From Hymenopus coronatus (taxonomy: Eukaryota; Arthropoda; Insecta; Mantodea; Hymenopodidae): a stretch of 64,000 bases of DNA. A model generated the notes under the pieces. That model was given only the letters and a program-made list of their open reading frames with translations, made no database searches and had not been told where the DNA came from. The stretch lies in assembly GCA_030762935.1 (NCBI GenBank), contig CM060887.1:13322501-13386500 (forward strand), read 5' to 3'. The number at the start of each line of letters is the position of its first letter. Within the stretch, counting starts at the first letter, position 1. The position numbers were made by a program, and so were the translations under genes. Shown piece after piece: positions 12,177 to 23,310 of this stretch.

Positions 12177-13013
12177 CCTTTCGCTACATATACTATGTAC
12201 TTAGTGTATAGAGAAGGTATTATATTCCACCCAAAAATTCGATACCGAAATTTCACTGGAAATGCATATTTTAGGTCACACTTTTTTGGAAATAAGATCC
12301 GTATGTGTGTGTACGTGTGTGTATGTGTGTGTGTCTATTGCTCAAAAACGAAAATACTAAACTTGGTATTTACGTTTGGTATCTTCTAAGGACGCGACAC
12401 AAATATTTTCAAGTAAATCCCCTACCTCCAGTTACCCTTTACATGGAACTTTTTCGAAAATTTTGATTTTCTCAAAAATGGCTCTAACGATTTTCATGAA
12501 AATATTGTATATCAAAGATCTGATAAATAAAATGCATATCTAAATTTTTCTGGGAATAGCCTCTGAAGACTACTCTATTCTGGATGAATTTTACGGAATT
12601 TTGCAAAACTGCTAAACTGTAAAAGAAGGACAAATACTTACCACACAAAAATGTAGAGGACATTAAAACACACAATTTATGTTACATACATTTTTTTCGT
12701 GGAGTTGATCGTTTTTGAGATATTCCTTGTATTTGGTTTCAGCTTTGAAAAACGTACGCTTTTCTCATACCTGAATTTGTCAACTCCTGTCCATACAAAC
12801 AAAAGAACTTCAATCACATAGGAACCAGCTTTTCACTATCACTGTAACCTATGGCACTCCCTTATTTCGCTTCTACTGACAAGGAAACAAGTAATAAGAC
12901 TATTTTTGCTAGTTTTTTTTTTCAATTAGCTCGAAGTAAATATAAGCATAAGCTTTTTAACAATAATGTGTTGCAGAGATGTAGAGAAAGTCATATGGAT
13001 AGAACACACAAGA
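12177..13013 (+). mobile_element. T5H repeat copy, full length
   Basis: The hairpin end is slightly changed (CCTTTCGCTACA). The right end reads AACACACAAGA followed by TTTTT. A tRNA-derived unit starts immediately after the T run. Confidence 0.88.
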
Positions 13014-13017
13014 TTTT

Positions 13018-13309
13018 TCCCCACAAGCCGTGTGTAGGACAAGGCTGAAAAGGTAGAATCAGACTGAAAAATTGAGCGCCATAGCCGGTATTTGAGTCAC
13101 AGATCTTTCAGTTTCCGTCCGGTGGCTCTAACCAATTGAGTTACCATGGCAACATGTCAGCACGACTTAATTCCACAACCAACTCACATTATTCCTGGTA
13201 AACCACAAATTGATCTTGAATTCATTTTGAGATGCCATAGTCCAATAGCGACTTAGTAGTAGACGTCATAGTTTAACAAAATATTGGTCCACTAATAGTA
13301 ATTATGTTT
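13018..13309 (-). mobile_element. tRNA-derived unit, family 6 (SINE-like)
   Basis: The unit has the landmarks of this family in order: CGTGTGTAGGACA, AATCAGACTGAAAA, a tRNA-like block ending in GAGTTACCATGGCAACATG, then CCTGGTAAACCACAA and a tail resembling TTGGTNNANTAATNGTAATT. It sits directly at the T-rich right end of the T5H copy. Confidence 0.7.
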
Positions 13310-13654
13310 TTAGACAGTTGATGCTAAAAGCAGGCCTTTTAGCAGATGTCCATAATGTTAAAAGTAGAAAATTCTGTCACTCAATATTATAAAATTATAA
13401 CATTCCAATGTAGCCAACTTTGTTTATCGTCCACGGCCTCATTCAAGTAGGCTATGACTGAAAGCTCGTATCGATCCGTAAAATGGCGGATGATTTCAAT
13501 GTCTTGAACCAGACGAAACTATGCAAGTAGGGGAGAGAGCAAAATTATAACTGCTACACTGCCACCGTTGTATAGCATGTTTTCAGGATTCATAAAGTCC
13601 CTGGAATCATTTATTTCCTGTTTAATGATTATTGTCTTTGCTTGTCAACTAGTT
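13310..13654. other. unique sequence, nothing recognised
   Basis: AT-rich DNA with no frame above about 40 codons and no repeat match to other parts of the window. Confidence 0.4.
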
Positions 13655-14512
13655 ACTTCCTCTACACGTAATGTGTATGTGCATAGTGTATAGAGAAGGT
13701 ATTGCACTCCACCAAAAATTAGATACCGAGATTTCACCGGAAATTTATGTTTTAGGATCCCCTGTATCCAAAAAAAAAAAAAAAAAAAACATTTTAAGAA
13801 AAAGGTCCGTGTGTGTGTGAACACGATATCTCAAAAACGAAAAGTCGGTAAAATACCAAACTTGGTATTTATGTTTAGTATCTTCCAGGGATGCGACACG
13901 AAGATTTTGAGAAAAATCCCCCAACCCCAAACTACCCTTTACATGGAATTTTGTTTCGAAAAATTTGATTTTCTATAAAATGGCTCTAACGATTTTGATT
14001 AAAATATCGTATATTAAAGATATTTACCTGACAAATAAAATGTAAACTGTGAATTTTCTGGGAATAGCTTCTCATGACTACTTTATTCTGAGTGAATTTT
14101 ACGGAATTTTGCATAACTGCTAAACGATAAAAGATAGATAGAAACTTACTACACAAAAATGTAGAGTACGTTAAAACACACAATTTATGTTATATACATT
14201 TTTTTCGTGCAGATGACCATTTTTAGATATCCATGGTTTTGTTTTCAGCTTTAAAAAGCGTATACTTTTTTCATACAGTAATTTGTCAACTCGTGTCCGT
14301 ATAAAGGAACTTCAGTCACATAGCAACCGGCTTTTGACTATCACTTTAACCTATGGTTCTCCCTTGTTTCGCCTCTATTTAAAGGAAGCAATTAATAGGA
14401 CTATATTGGTTAATTTTTTCTCGATTAGCATGATGTAAATAGAAGCTTACACTTTTTAACAGTAATTTGATGCAGAGATGTAAAGATATTCAAGGGAATG
14501 GAACACATCAGA
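13655..14512 (+). mobile_element. T5H repeat copy, full length
   Basis: The hairpin end is ACTTCCTCTACACG. A 19-A run lies at about 13771-13789, where other copies have about seven A. The right end is GGAACACATCAGA then eight T. The left flank is TAGTT, not a clean T5. Confidence 0.9.
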
Positions 14513-15864
14513 TTTTTTTTCTTGTGTATGTTCATTTATCGCATTTCATACTGTTGGCAATGGATCAACGTTTGAACTGAAGTTTTATGTTTTGTTTAAC
14601 AAATTTTCCTCAGAGACATTGAGAATGATGGAAGAAGCTTATGGTGAAGCAGCGATGAAGAAACCTCAGGTATATGAATGACATAAAGATTTCAGTCTAG
14701 ATTTTCAAACGCTGAAGAAGTTATTATAAATACAAGGGCACTACGACAGGAGCGCTTCCAGTCCCTTTACACACGGTGGCAGATGTGGGTCACTGCGGAA
14801 GGGAACCATTTTAAAGGAAATGTGTAAATTGTCTTATGGTAACATGTTTCTGTGTTATTTACACATTTTGGAACCTTTTTGAATGTAGCATGTATTTCTA
14901 CTTTCCATAACTGACACTCAATCCTGTCACTATATACACCAAAATATTCACTCCCAAATTGTTTAATAATACATGAATACTTCGATTTTTCGTGTTGGAG
15001 GAATTCTGTTTGCATGGAACCAGTCAACGCAGCAGAGAAACTTTATGCACTGCAGGCATTGATCTGAGTTGTGTTCTACTGTCACTTTACTCATGTACTG
15101 ATGTCACACTATGCACACGTCGCATGTACCTTGCAGTGGTCTCCTTCCGCGACCGTTGTATAAAGGCTTGAACCCTAATTATTAAATAACTCATAAAAAC
15201 ATACACAGAGACCAGTCGCTAGCTTGCCGTGATACGTAATTGTAATACATTGCTCAAGTTCATCGTGATGATTTGTTTCCAAGGTAGGGTCTTAAGGTTT
15301 AACAGGCTCTTCTCTCTGTCGGTATGGAATCCCCATTACAGTTCAGCTTAGACAAACCTTTGTGCAACCGCGTTATCCGGGATAAACTAACTTCCACGAA
15401 GAAAGGCTTGCGTGGGCTTGTTAATGTACTATCTTTCACAAAAGCAAACACCCACTTTCGGTTTCAACGTGCGAAGGCACCTAATTCTCAGGACTCCTTG
15501 CATAGATGGCATACATTTTAAAATTTGTCATTTTATGCTTTCTTTTCTGTTCAAGTACCAATGGCAGTCATCCTCTTGCCTCGTAGTTTTTTAAACTAAT
15601 ACTTCAGCAATTATTGTAAACTAACGGGAACATAATACAAACTCAACGTCAATTCACCTGCAGAAAACATGTTGTTATTGTGTTTTGATTAAGTAGTGGG
15701 CAAAAATAAAATGCTTCTAGTGTTGGGTGTTTTGCTTATAAAGACAAGTTTAATCAGCAGCAGTGCGACCTGCTGCGATTGGAATAGCTGAAGTGGTTGA
15801 AGTGTGTTACTGTGTTGAAGAGTAGGAAAGGTGGATCGAATCCCATGTATAGCCTAATTTTTTT
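14513..15864. other. unique 1.35-kb region, no gene recognised
   Basis: Among the longest stretches free of recognised repeats. Frames of 86 codons (minus, 14767-15027) and 65 codons (plus, 15324-15521) have no domain that I recognise. Either could be part of an exon or an old element. Confidence 0.4.
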
Positions 15865-16989
15865 ACTTTCTCTACACGTGCTATATACATGGTGTATAGA
15901 GAAGGTATTGTATTGCACCCAAAAATTAGATACCGAAATTTCACCTGAAATATATGTTTTGAGACCCCTGAATCCAAAAAAAAGTGTTTTTAGAAAAATG
16001 TCCGTATGTTTGTTTATCTGTCTCTGTGTCGCCCTCCGTGGTGTAATGGTTACCATTCTAACTTCATATACCCGGCGGAGGCGATGGATTTTTTCGGGTG
16101 TAAAAATCCTTAGCATGACTTCCTTCGAAAGGGAAGTAAAGTCGTTGGTCCCGTGTCGTATATTTACGGCACGTAAAAGAACCACAAGCCTGTTAGAGAG
16201 GCCTATGAACAAAATTAAGCGGTGTTTCACGCCCAACTTTGAATGGGACGCTGAGAACCGCAGCAGTTAAAGAGCATCCGTAAATAACACGCAATTTCCA
16301 TTTGTTTCTGTCTGTGTGTGTCTGTGGGCAGCTTAGCTCTAAAACGAAAATACAGTTAAATGCCAAACTTGGTATTTAAGTTCAGAATCCTCCAAGGATG
16401 CGACACGAACATTTTCAACAAAATCTCCCACCCCCAGCTACCTTTGGTATGGAAAAAAAAAAATGCGAACAGTTTTACTCTCTCAAAAATAGCTCTAACG
16501 ATTTTGATTAAAATTTATGATGTTTAAGATATTTACGTGACATATATAATGTATATCTTGAACTTTCTAGGAATAGCCTCTAAAGACCTCTTTATTATGG
16601 ATGATTTTTATTGAATTTTACGTAAGTGGTAAATCGTAAGACATAGACAAAAACTTACTACGCAAAAAATGTAGATCACGATAAAACACAACATTTTTTT
16701 CGAGGAGTTGATCGTTTTTGAGATATTCCTTTATATTGGTTTCAGCTTTAAAAAACTTATACTTTTCTCATACAGGAGTTTGTCAATTCCTGTCTATGCA
16801 AACAAAGGAACTTCAGTCACATAGCAACCAGGTTTTGACTATCACTTTAACTACTTACAAGGAAGCAAGAAATAAGACTATTTCTGCTTATTTTTTCTCG
16901 ATTGGCATAAAGTAAACAGAAGCATAAGCTTTTTAACAATACTTTCTTTCAGAAATACCGAGAAAGTCATATGAATGGAGCGCATCAGA
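15865..16989 (+). mobile_element. T5H repeat copy interrupted by a family 2 SINE
   Basis: The hairpin end starts at 15865 and the right end finishes at 16989 (GCGCATCAGA). The SINE lies inside the GT/CT microsatellite of the repeat at about 16031-16298. The repeat on either side joins into one consistent copy. Confidence 0.9.
16031..16298 (+). mobile_element. tRNA-derived SINE, family 2
   Basis: The head GCCCTCCGTGGTGTAATGG is tRNA-like (box A region), and the region around 16066-16090 has lost a clean box B. The body has the family signature CATGACTTCCTTCGAAAGGG, GGCACGTAAAAGAACC and GAATGGGACGCTGAGAACC. A poor duplication of GTTT-CTGTCTCTGTGTC lies on both sides. Confidence 0.85.
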
Positions 16990-17199
16990 TTTTTTAAAAA
17001 GGGAACATTGTTATTTATATAACTTTTGCAAAGTCTAAATTTTATAGATTAAAGGAACCTCTTTCTCATAAAACTCCTCTTTTAGAGCAGCAAGCTACAT
17101 GGATTGCTTCATTTCACATAGCGTTGTAATATTTCCCACCGTATTATGAACGTTTCAATACGATTAAAATTTTAAAACTGAATGCTTTATAAAATAAAA

Positions 17200-18033
17200 T
17201 CTGATGTGTTCCATTCACATTACTTTCTCTAAATCTCTGCAAAAAATAATTGTTAAAAAGCTTATGAATCTATCTACTTCATGCTAATTCAGAAAAATTA
17301 TCAGAAATAGTCTTATTACTTACTTCCTTGTAAGTAGAAGCGAAATAAATAAGTACCATAGGTTAAATTGATAGTCAAAAGTTAGTTGTTATGCGACTGA
17401 AGTTTCTTTGTTTGTATGGATAGGAGTTAACAAATTTCTTTATGAGAAAAGTATGTTTTTCAAACCTGAAACCAAAACAATTAATATCTAAAAAGCGATA
17501 AACTCTGCGAAAAAATGTATATAACTTAAATTGTGTGTTTTAACGAGCTGTACATTTTTTGTGTGGTAAATTTTTGTCCATCTCTTACGGTTTAGCAGTT
17601 ATGCAAAATTCCGTAAAACTCACCCAGAATAAAGCAGTCTTCAGAGGCTATTACCAGAAAATTCAAGATATACATTTTATTTGTCAGGCAAATATATTAA
17701 ATATACGCTAATATAATCAAAACCGTTAGAGCCATTTTTAAGAAAATCAACATTTTCGGAAATGTTCCATGTAAAGGGTAGTTTGGGGTGGGGGGGATTC
17801 ATCTCAAAATCTTCGTTTCGCACCCCTGGAAGATAGTAAACTTAAATACCAAGTTTGGCATTTTAACGACTTTTCGTTTTTCAGTTATCGTGTTCACAGA
17901 CACATGGACACACACACACACGCGGATCTTTTTCCTGAAAACACCTTTTTGGATACAGGGGAACCTAAAACATTTTTTCGGTGAAATCTCGGTATCGAAT
18001 ATACACTATGTACATAGTACGTGTAGATTATGT
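17200..18033 (-). mobile_element. T5H repeat copy, hairpin end decayed
   Basis: The left end is complete (TCTGATGTGTTCCATTCACA). At the right, the sequence before the hairpin has a deletion and the last bases read GTGTAGATTATGT. Confidence 0.88.
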
Positions 18034-18400
18034 TATAAATTGCAAATGCTGCAAACAAAAGAGGGAAATACGTCTACCTCAATTGTCAAATTCCCTCTCA
18101 ACATCAATATTTTACTTTAAATACCCTAATTTAAAGGTATCTGTCTATAAATTTCAAATATTATTATCAGGTTAAAGGAATTATTTCGAGCTTGCATTGT
18201 TAATGTTTCCATTAGGTACAATGGATTTAAGGAAGCATTTATATTTCCTTCATGTTAGAAGATCTCGCTCTACAAGATGGACATTAAAATGCTACAGGCA
18301 CAAAAAAACAAAACCAATTTGTTTAGAAATATTCAGTGAACTCCGCATGATTACATTCATCTATAGTTAAGTAATTAATTAATTTATATAATGTGAAAAA
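18034..18400. other. unique AT-rich spacer
   Basis: No gene or known repeat is seen between two T5H copies that lie in the same orientation. Confidence 0.4.
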
Positions 18401-19285
18401 TCTGATCTATTCATTCAAATCTCTACATCTCTGCAACAAATTATTGTTAAAATCTCTTTACTTCGTGCTAATCGAGAAAAAATTAGCAAAAATAGTCTTA
18501 TTACTTGCTTCCGTGTAAGCAGTAGTGAAATAAGGGAGTACCATAAGTTAAAGTGATAGTTAACAGCTGGTTGCTATGTGACTGAAGTTCCTTTGTTTGT
18601 ATGGACAAATTCCTGTATGAGGAATATGAACATTTCTAAAGGTGAAACCAAAAACAAGGAATATCTCAAAAAAGACCAACTCCCAGAAAAATATAAATTG
18701 TATATATGATATAAATTATGCGTTTTAACGCGCTCTACATTTTTTGTGTTGCAAGTTTTTGTCCATCTCTTACAGTTTAGCAGTTATGCAAAATTCCGTA
18801 AAATTCATTAAGAATAAAGCAGTCTTCATAGGTTATCACATGAAAATTCAAGATATACATTTTATTTGTCAGATAAATATCTATAATATACGATATTTTA
18901 ATCAAAATCGTTAGAGCCATTTTTCAGAAAATCAATATTTTCAAGTTCCATGTCATGGATAGTTGGGGGTGGGGGATGTTCTTGAAAATCTTTGTGTCGC
19001 ATCCTTGAAAGATATCAAACTTATATACAATGTTTGGCTTTTAACGGAATTTTCGTTTTCAAGCTATGCTGCCCGCAGACACACACACATACACACACAA
19101 ACACACACACACATACAGACACATATACAGACAGACAGGACACACACGGACATTTTTCTAAAAGTGGCTTTTTGTGTGCAGGAGGTCTCAAAACATGTAT
19201 TTCCGGTTACATCTCGGTATCGAATTTTTGATTGCAATACAATACCTTCTATATACACTAAGTACATAGTACGTGTAGCTAAAGT
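18401..19285 (-). mobile_element. T5H repeat copy, A5 on both sides
   Basis: AAAAA precedes TCTGATC at 18401 and AAAAA follows CTAAAGT at 19285. The CA-rich microsatellite is expanded at 19078-19150, and it is the sole reason for long frames there. Confidence 0.9.
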
Positions 19286-19416
19286 AAAAATGCTTTTTGC
19301 GGATTCAGGAGATGCCAAAACATATATTTCCGGTGAAATCTCGACATAGAATTTTTGGGTGGAATACAATACTTTCTCTGTCTACTAAGTGCATTATACA
19401 TGCGGGCTAGAGAAAG
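19286..19416 (-). mobile_element. T5H terminal fragment in tandem with a full copy
   Basis: Directly after the previous copy, the last 130 bases of the repeat occur again (ATGCTTTTTGCGGATTCAGG through GGGCTAGAGAAAG). The likely explanation is insertion of the full copy into the AAAAATGC tract of an older copy whose other part was lost. Confidence 0.82.
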
Positions 19417-19635
19417 AAAATCCGATTAAAATGCAGAGATAATGAGTTCTGATTGTTTGGAATCTTACGCGCCAATATACTGGATTGGCCACTTCCTACG
19501 ATCACGTGTCATGAACAAAATAGTCTAGAAAAAACATAAATATTGCAGTTTTCAGTGTCGGGTATACGTTCCTTTAGTTCCTACCATTGACTGGTTTGGA
19601 AGAAACAATTAATGTACAATTTTATTGTTGGATAG

Positions 19636-19906
19636 GTAGAGTCAGGCTGAAAATTTCAACGACATAGCCAGGATTTGAACCACGGATTTCCCGATCTTTA
19701 GCCGGTTGCTCTGCCACTGAGCTACCATGGCAACATGCCCGCATAGCATTGCATTTCTCAACTGACTCGTATGTTTCCCGGTAAACCACAAGGTGTTCTC
19801 AAATTATTTCAAGATGGCAACCCCAATAGCGTCTTATAATGTTGCAAGTACTCAATTCTCAGGATTCATCATGTAGCCAACTATTATGGTCAATTGGTAT
19901 TGGATT
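19636..19906 (-). mobile_element. tRNA-derived unit, family 6, first half of an inverted pair
   Basis: Landmarks read GGTAGAGTCAGGCTGAAAA, a tRNA-like block with box B complement GGATTTGAACCACGG and a D-arm region CACTGAGCTACCATGGCAAC, then TTTCCCGGTAAACCACAAGG and the tail GTCAATTGGTATTGGATTAA. The tRNA block cannot fold a good anticodon stem, so it is a derived repeat and not a tRNA gene. Confidence 0.78.
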
Positions 19907-20192
19907 AATTGTTTTTTCACACAAGGCGTGTGTAGGACAGGAGTCTAAAGTACCTACAACATTGTAAGTTGTCATCTCAAAATAATTTGAGATCACCTTG
20001 TGGTTTACCGGGAAACATGTGGGGTCAGTTGAGAAATTCAGTGCATTTGCCATGGTAGCTCAGTGGTAGAGCAACGGGCTAGAGATCGGGAGATCCGTGG
20101 CTCTAATCCCTGTTATGGCATTGCATTTCTCAGCCTGGCTCTACCTATCCAACTCCTGTCCTACACACGACTTGTGTGAAAAAAAAACAATT
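19907..20192 (+). mobile_element. tRNA-derived unit with 37-bp inverted ends
   Basis: The ends mirror each other: left AATTGTTTTTTCACACAAGG then CGTGTGTAGGACAGGAGT, right ACTCCTGTCCTACACACG then ACTTGTGTG and A-rich sequence to CAATT. Each end itself contains a small palindrome (CACAC...GTGTG). Between them lies a tRNA-like block at 20048-20120 (GCCATGGTAGCTCAGTGG, then GAGATCCGTGGC). The body is the inverted counterpart of 19636-19906. Confidence 0.78.
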
Positions 20193-20792
20193 GTTCCAAA
20201 TTGATTGTTGTCTACATTTGACATAAACCCAGTGGTATACAGAAAGAAATGGACTAAAATCCGTAGCACCTTCACGCCTGAGGAAACTTACTAATGCTAT
20301 CGTTCTTACGTAGCCTCCCTAATGTCATTGGGTAAATGGCATTAAAACAATGTGACCTTGAACAGGTAGACATAGGAATCTCGCTGTGCAACTCTTTTAT
20401 TGATTTAACCGGACCAGCTTCTGTTAACCTAATGAGCAGGCAGCTTTCTCTCTCTCGCTAGATGATCACGCACAACTTTGCAATCTAATAACGGCTCCAT
20501 CCCTGAGAAATCTAGTTAGGATATCGTCGGCGGCTACATGCCCGATGACCAAGTGGAGCGTCTCAATTAGCTTGCAGCGAACCTTCCTTGCGATGACGCA
20601 ATTCATCTTGGTCCCCGTCAAGTTTGTATTGTATATTAGCAGGCGCCTGATTTACCGCCTTGCCTTCATCATCTGCGGTTGGAATCCAGTCGGAAATAAT
20701 TAATCTCAGTGCTGGAAGCTCCGAGAGCGTCTCTTGCAAGCAGAAATGCTCCCACGTTCTTTTCTTCTCCTCAATACCAACTACGGCCATAA
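20193..20792. other. unique sequence with one unsupported frame
   Basis: A 75-codon minus-strand frame at 20563-20790 has ordinary-looking amino acid composition but no domain I know. The flanking DNA is not repeated in the window. It could be an exon remnant. Confidence 0.35.
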
Positions 20793-20962
20793 TGAAACAA
20801 TAATAACGATAATAATACTCATCATAATCATAATGACAATGATAATAATCATAATAATCATAATGATAATAATAAAATAATGATAATAAAGATGATAATG
20901 ATGATAAAGATGATAATGATGATAAAGATGATAATAATGATGATAATGTTAATAAATTATGG

Positions 20963-21001
<39 letters not shown>

Positions 21002-21182
21002 AAATAAAATAATGATAATAAAGATGATAATGATGATAAAGATGATAAATATGATAAAGATGATAATGATAATAATGATGATAATGTTAATAAATGATGG
21101 TAATAATAATGATAATAATGATGACAATGATGATAATAATAATAATAATAATAATGATAGTAATAATAATAATAATGATAAG

Positions 21183-21243
<61 letters not shown>

Positions 21244-21246
21244 TAA
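20793..21246. repeat. long AAT/GAT-type microsatellite
   Basis: About 450 bp built of ATAATA, GATGATAAA and GATAAT units with a higher-order duplication (the block near 20875-20990 recurs near 21005-21110). It explains the Asn/Asp/Ile/Met-rich frame there. Confidence 0.95.
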
Positions 21247-21452
21247 CTAGAAGAAGAACAACAATATCATATCTTTAAGCAAATATATTTGTAATAAGAG
21301 TTTTTTCTTTCGTTTTTACTACTTTCTCTACACATACTATGTAAATAGTGTAATGAGAAGGTAGTGCATTCCACCCAATTTTTTTTTAGATAAATGTCCA
21401 TGTGTTTCTGTCTGTAGATCTGTCAGTGTGTGAGTGTGTGTGTGTGTGTGTG

Positions 21453-21642
21453 ATAGTTTAACGCCCGCTTTTACTACCTTGGTAAGGCAGATGAATGCGA
21501 TGGTGGGGGAAATCGGAGAACCTGAAGAAAACCCACCCCTACGCCGCTTTGTCCACCATAAATCTTTCATGCGGTCGCTTGGGATCGAACCCGGGTCGTC
21601 TAGCTGAGAGGCGAGTGGTTTAACCACTCGGCCACGGCGCGG

Positions 21643-21643
<1 letters not shown>
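21453..21643 (-). mobile_element. tRNA-derived SINE, family 3
   Basis: Read on the minus strand, the head is a type II (Leu/Ser-like) tRNA sequence: GCCGTGGCCGAGTGGTTAAA, then GACCCGGGTTCGATCCC. The body passes through GGTGGACAAAGCGGCG and ends in AAAGCGGGCGTTAAAC. It lies within a GT microsatellite that continues on both sides. Confidence 0.88.

Positions 21644-21681
<38 letters not shown>
21644..21681. repeat. (GT)n microsatellite
   Basis: About 18 uninterrupted GT units. It is the expanded internal microsatellite of the surrounding T5H copy. Confidence 0.95.
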
Positions 21682-21683
<2 letters not shown>

Positions 21684-22011
21684 CACGATAACTCAAAAAC
21701 AAAAAGTCGGTAAAAAACCAAACTTGGTATTTAAGTTTAGTATCTTCCAGGGATGCGGCAAATCTGGAAATAGCCTCTGAAGATTACTCTATTCTGGATG
21801 AAATTTGCGAAATTTTGCATAACTTCTAAACCGTAAGAGATAGATAAAACTTTACTGCACAAAAAATGTAGAGCACGTTTAAACGCATAATTTATGTTAT
21901 ATACATTTTTTTGATAGAATTAATGTTTTTTTGAGATATTTGTTGATAATAGTATACTTTTCTCCCACAGGAATTTGTCAACTCCTGCCCAAACAAACAA
22001 AGGAACTTGTC

Positions 22012-22058
22012 GTGAATTCTCTATACACTATGTACATAGTACGTGTAGAGAAAATAAT
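22012..22058 (-). mobile_element. isolated T5H hairpin end
   Basis: Only the terminal palindrome is present (CTCTATACACTATGTACATA then GTACGTGTAGAGAAAATAA), without repeat body. Confidence 0.8.
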
Positions 22059-22298
22059 AAGTGTATAGGTATGGTTTAACCACATTAATAATACCGGGCC
22101 TTAGAAACACCATATACTTTACGACGCGTGCAAACTATTTTATATGTTATGCAGAGAGGACAAGTTCCAAAACCGATGTACCATTTTCCGAAGCGCTTTC
22201 TTCTAGCCTTTCAGAGGTCACAATAAAAAGCGGGTCACTATGTAATGACTTTGACCACGTGAAAAATGAATAACGACTCACGCTTGAGAAATGCATAG

Positions 22299-22355
22299 TT
22301 ATTTAAAATTAAAACCAATAGTAAAGAATATCTGGCAATGGTTTAAGCCACAGTA

Positions 22356-22400
<45 letters not shown>

Positions 22401-22672
22401 GAGATTGTCAATTATATAAAAGTTTTCAGGATGAAGAAGACTTAACAGGCTTCCTAGAGAATTCAAGATATTCATTTCTTTGTGCTGTAAATATCTTAAA
22501 TATGTGATATTTGAATTAAAGGTTAGTCTCATTTTTAAAAAAATTAAAAAGCTCAAAAAATGTTCCAAGTAGGTCGTTTGGGTGGGAAAGTTTCTTGAAA
22601 ATCTTCTTATCCAGCGTAAAAAAAGTTGATCATAATTATTAAGTTTGGTATATATCAGAATTCTTATTTTTA
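22299..22672 (-). mobile_element. degenerate T5H fragment with ATT microsatellite
   Basis: The order of landmarks fits a minus-strand copy (CCAATAGTAAAGAATATCT, TTCAAGATATTCATTTC, TGTTCCAAGTAGG). About 13 ATT units lie at 22362-22400 where the repeat normally has CACAATTTATG. Confidence 0.7.
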
Positions 22673-23310
22673 TATTTTCTACCAAATACTAAGTACATAC
22701 ATGTTAAGCAGAGCAGCTATTATTTTCCACCCAAAAATTCTATACGAAAATTTCACCGCAAGTACATATTTTGAGGATCTCTGAATAAAAAAAAAAGTTC
22801 TAAAGAAAGGTCCTTGTGTGTCTATAGAGAGCATAGCTCAAAATAAAATGTCGGTTAAATAACAAACTGGATAATTAAGTTCAACATCTTCTAAGCATAC
22901 GACACGAAGATTTTTATAACTGCCTTTTACATGGAAAATTTGTAGTATAGTTTGAGCTTTTCAAAGTGGCTCTAAAGATTTTGATTAAAATACCATACAT
23001 TAAAGACATTTACATTAAAAATAAAATGTATATTTTGAATTTCTAGGAATAGCCTCTGAAGATCTCTTTATTCTAGATGAGTTTTGCAAAATTTTGCATA
23101 ACTGTTAAACCGTTAGAGATAGATAAAAAATTACTCTACAAAAATTCAAATCTTCTTAAAACACAGATTTATGTCATATACACTTTTGTTATAGAGTTGA
23201 TCATTTTAGAAATATTCCTTGTTATTGGTTTCAATTTTAAACTAATTAGGTAACTTTTCTCAAACGGTACCAAGCGAAGTGTAAGTTGTTTCACATAGTG
23301 ACCAGTTTTT

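Larger units (their letters stand above)
21321..22009 (+). mobile_element. T5H repeat copy with SINE insertion and internal deletion
   Basis: The hairpin end is ACTTTCTCTACACATACTAT. A SINE occupies the GT microsatellite at 21453-21643. The body lacks the stretch between GGATGCGGCA and TGGAAATAGCC, and the copy stops at AAAGGAACTT. Confidence 0.85.

Noticed and set aside
14767..15027. 86-codon minus-strand frame as a host gene
   Set aside because: Composition is plausible, but there is no domain and no splice or promoter evidence that I could defend. Listed only within the unique region.
15754..16270. Antisense pair of 157-160 codon frames
   Set aside because: Both cross a T5H end and a SINE, on opposite strands. 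Neither has a domain, and repeat translation explains them.
19064..19369. 101-codon minus-strand frame rich in Cys and Val
   Set aside because: It is the translation of the CA/GT microsatellite of a T5H copy.
20048..20120. Possible tRNA gene
   Set aside because: D-arm and promoter boxes are tRNA-like, but no proper anticodon stem can be formed and the same block recurs in other units with SINE-like bodies.
20880..21278. 132-codon Asn/Asp/Ile/Met-rich frame
   Set aside because: It is entirely due to the AAT/GAT microsatellite.
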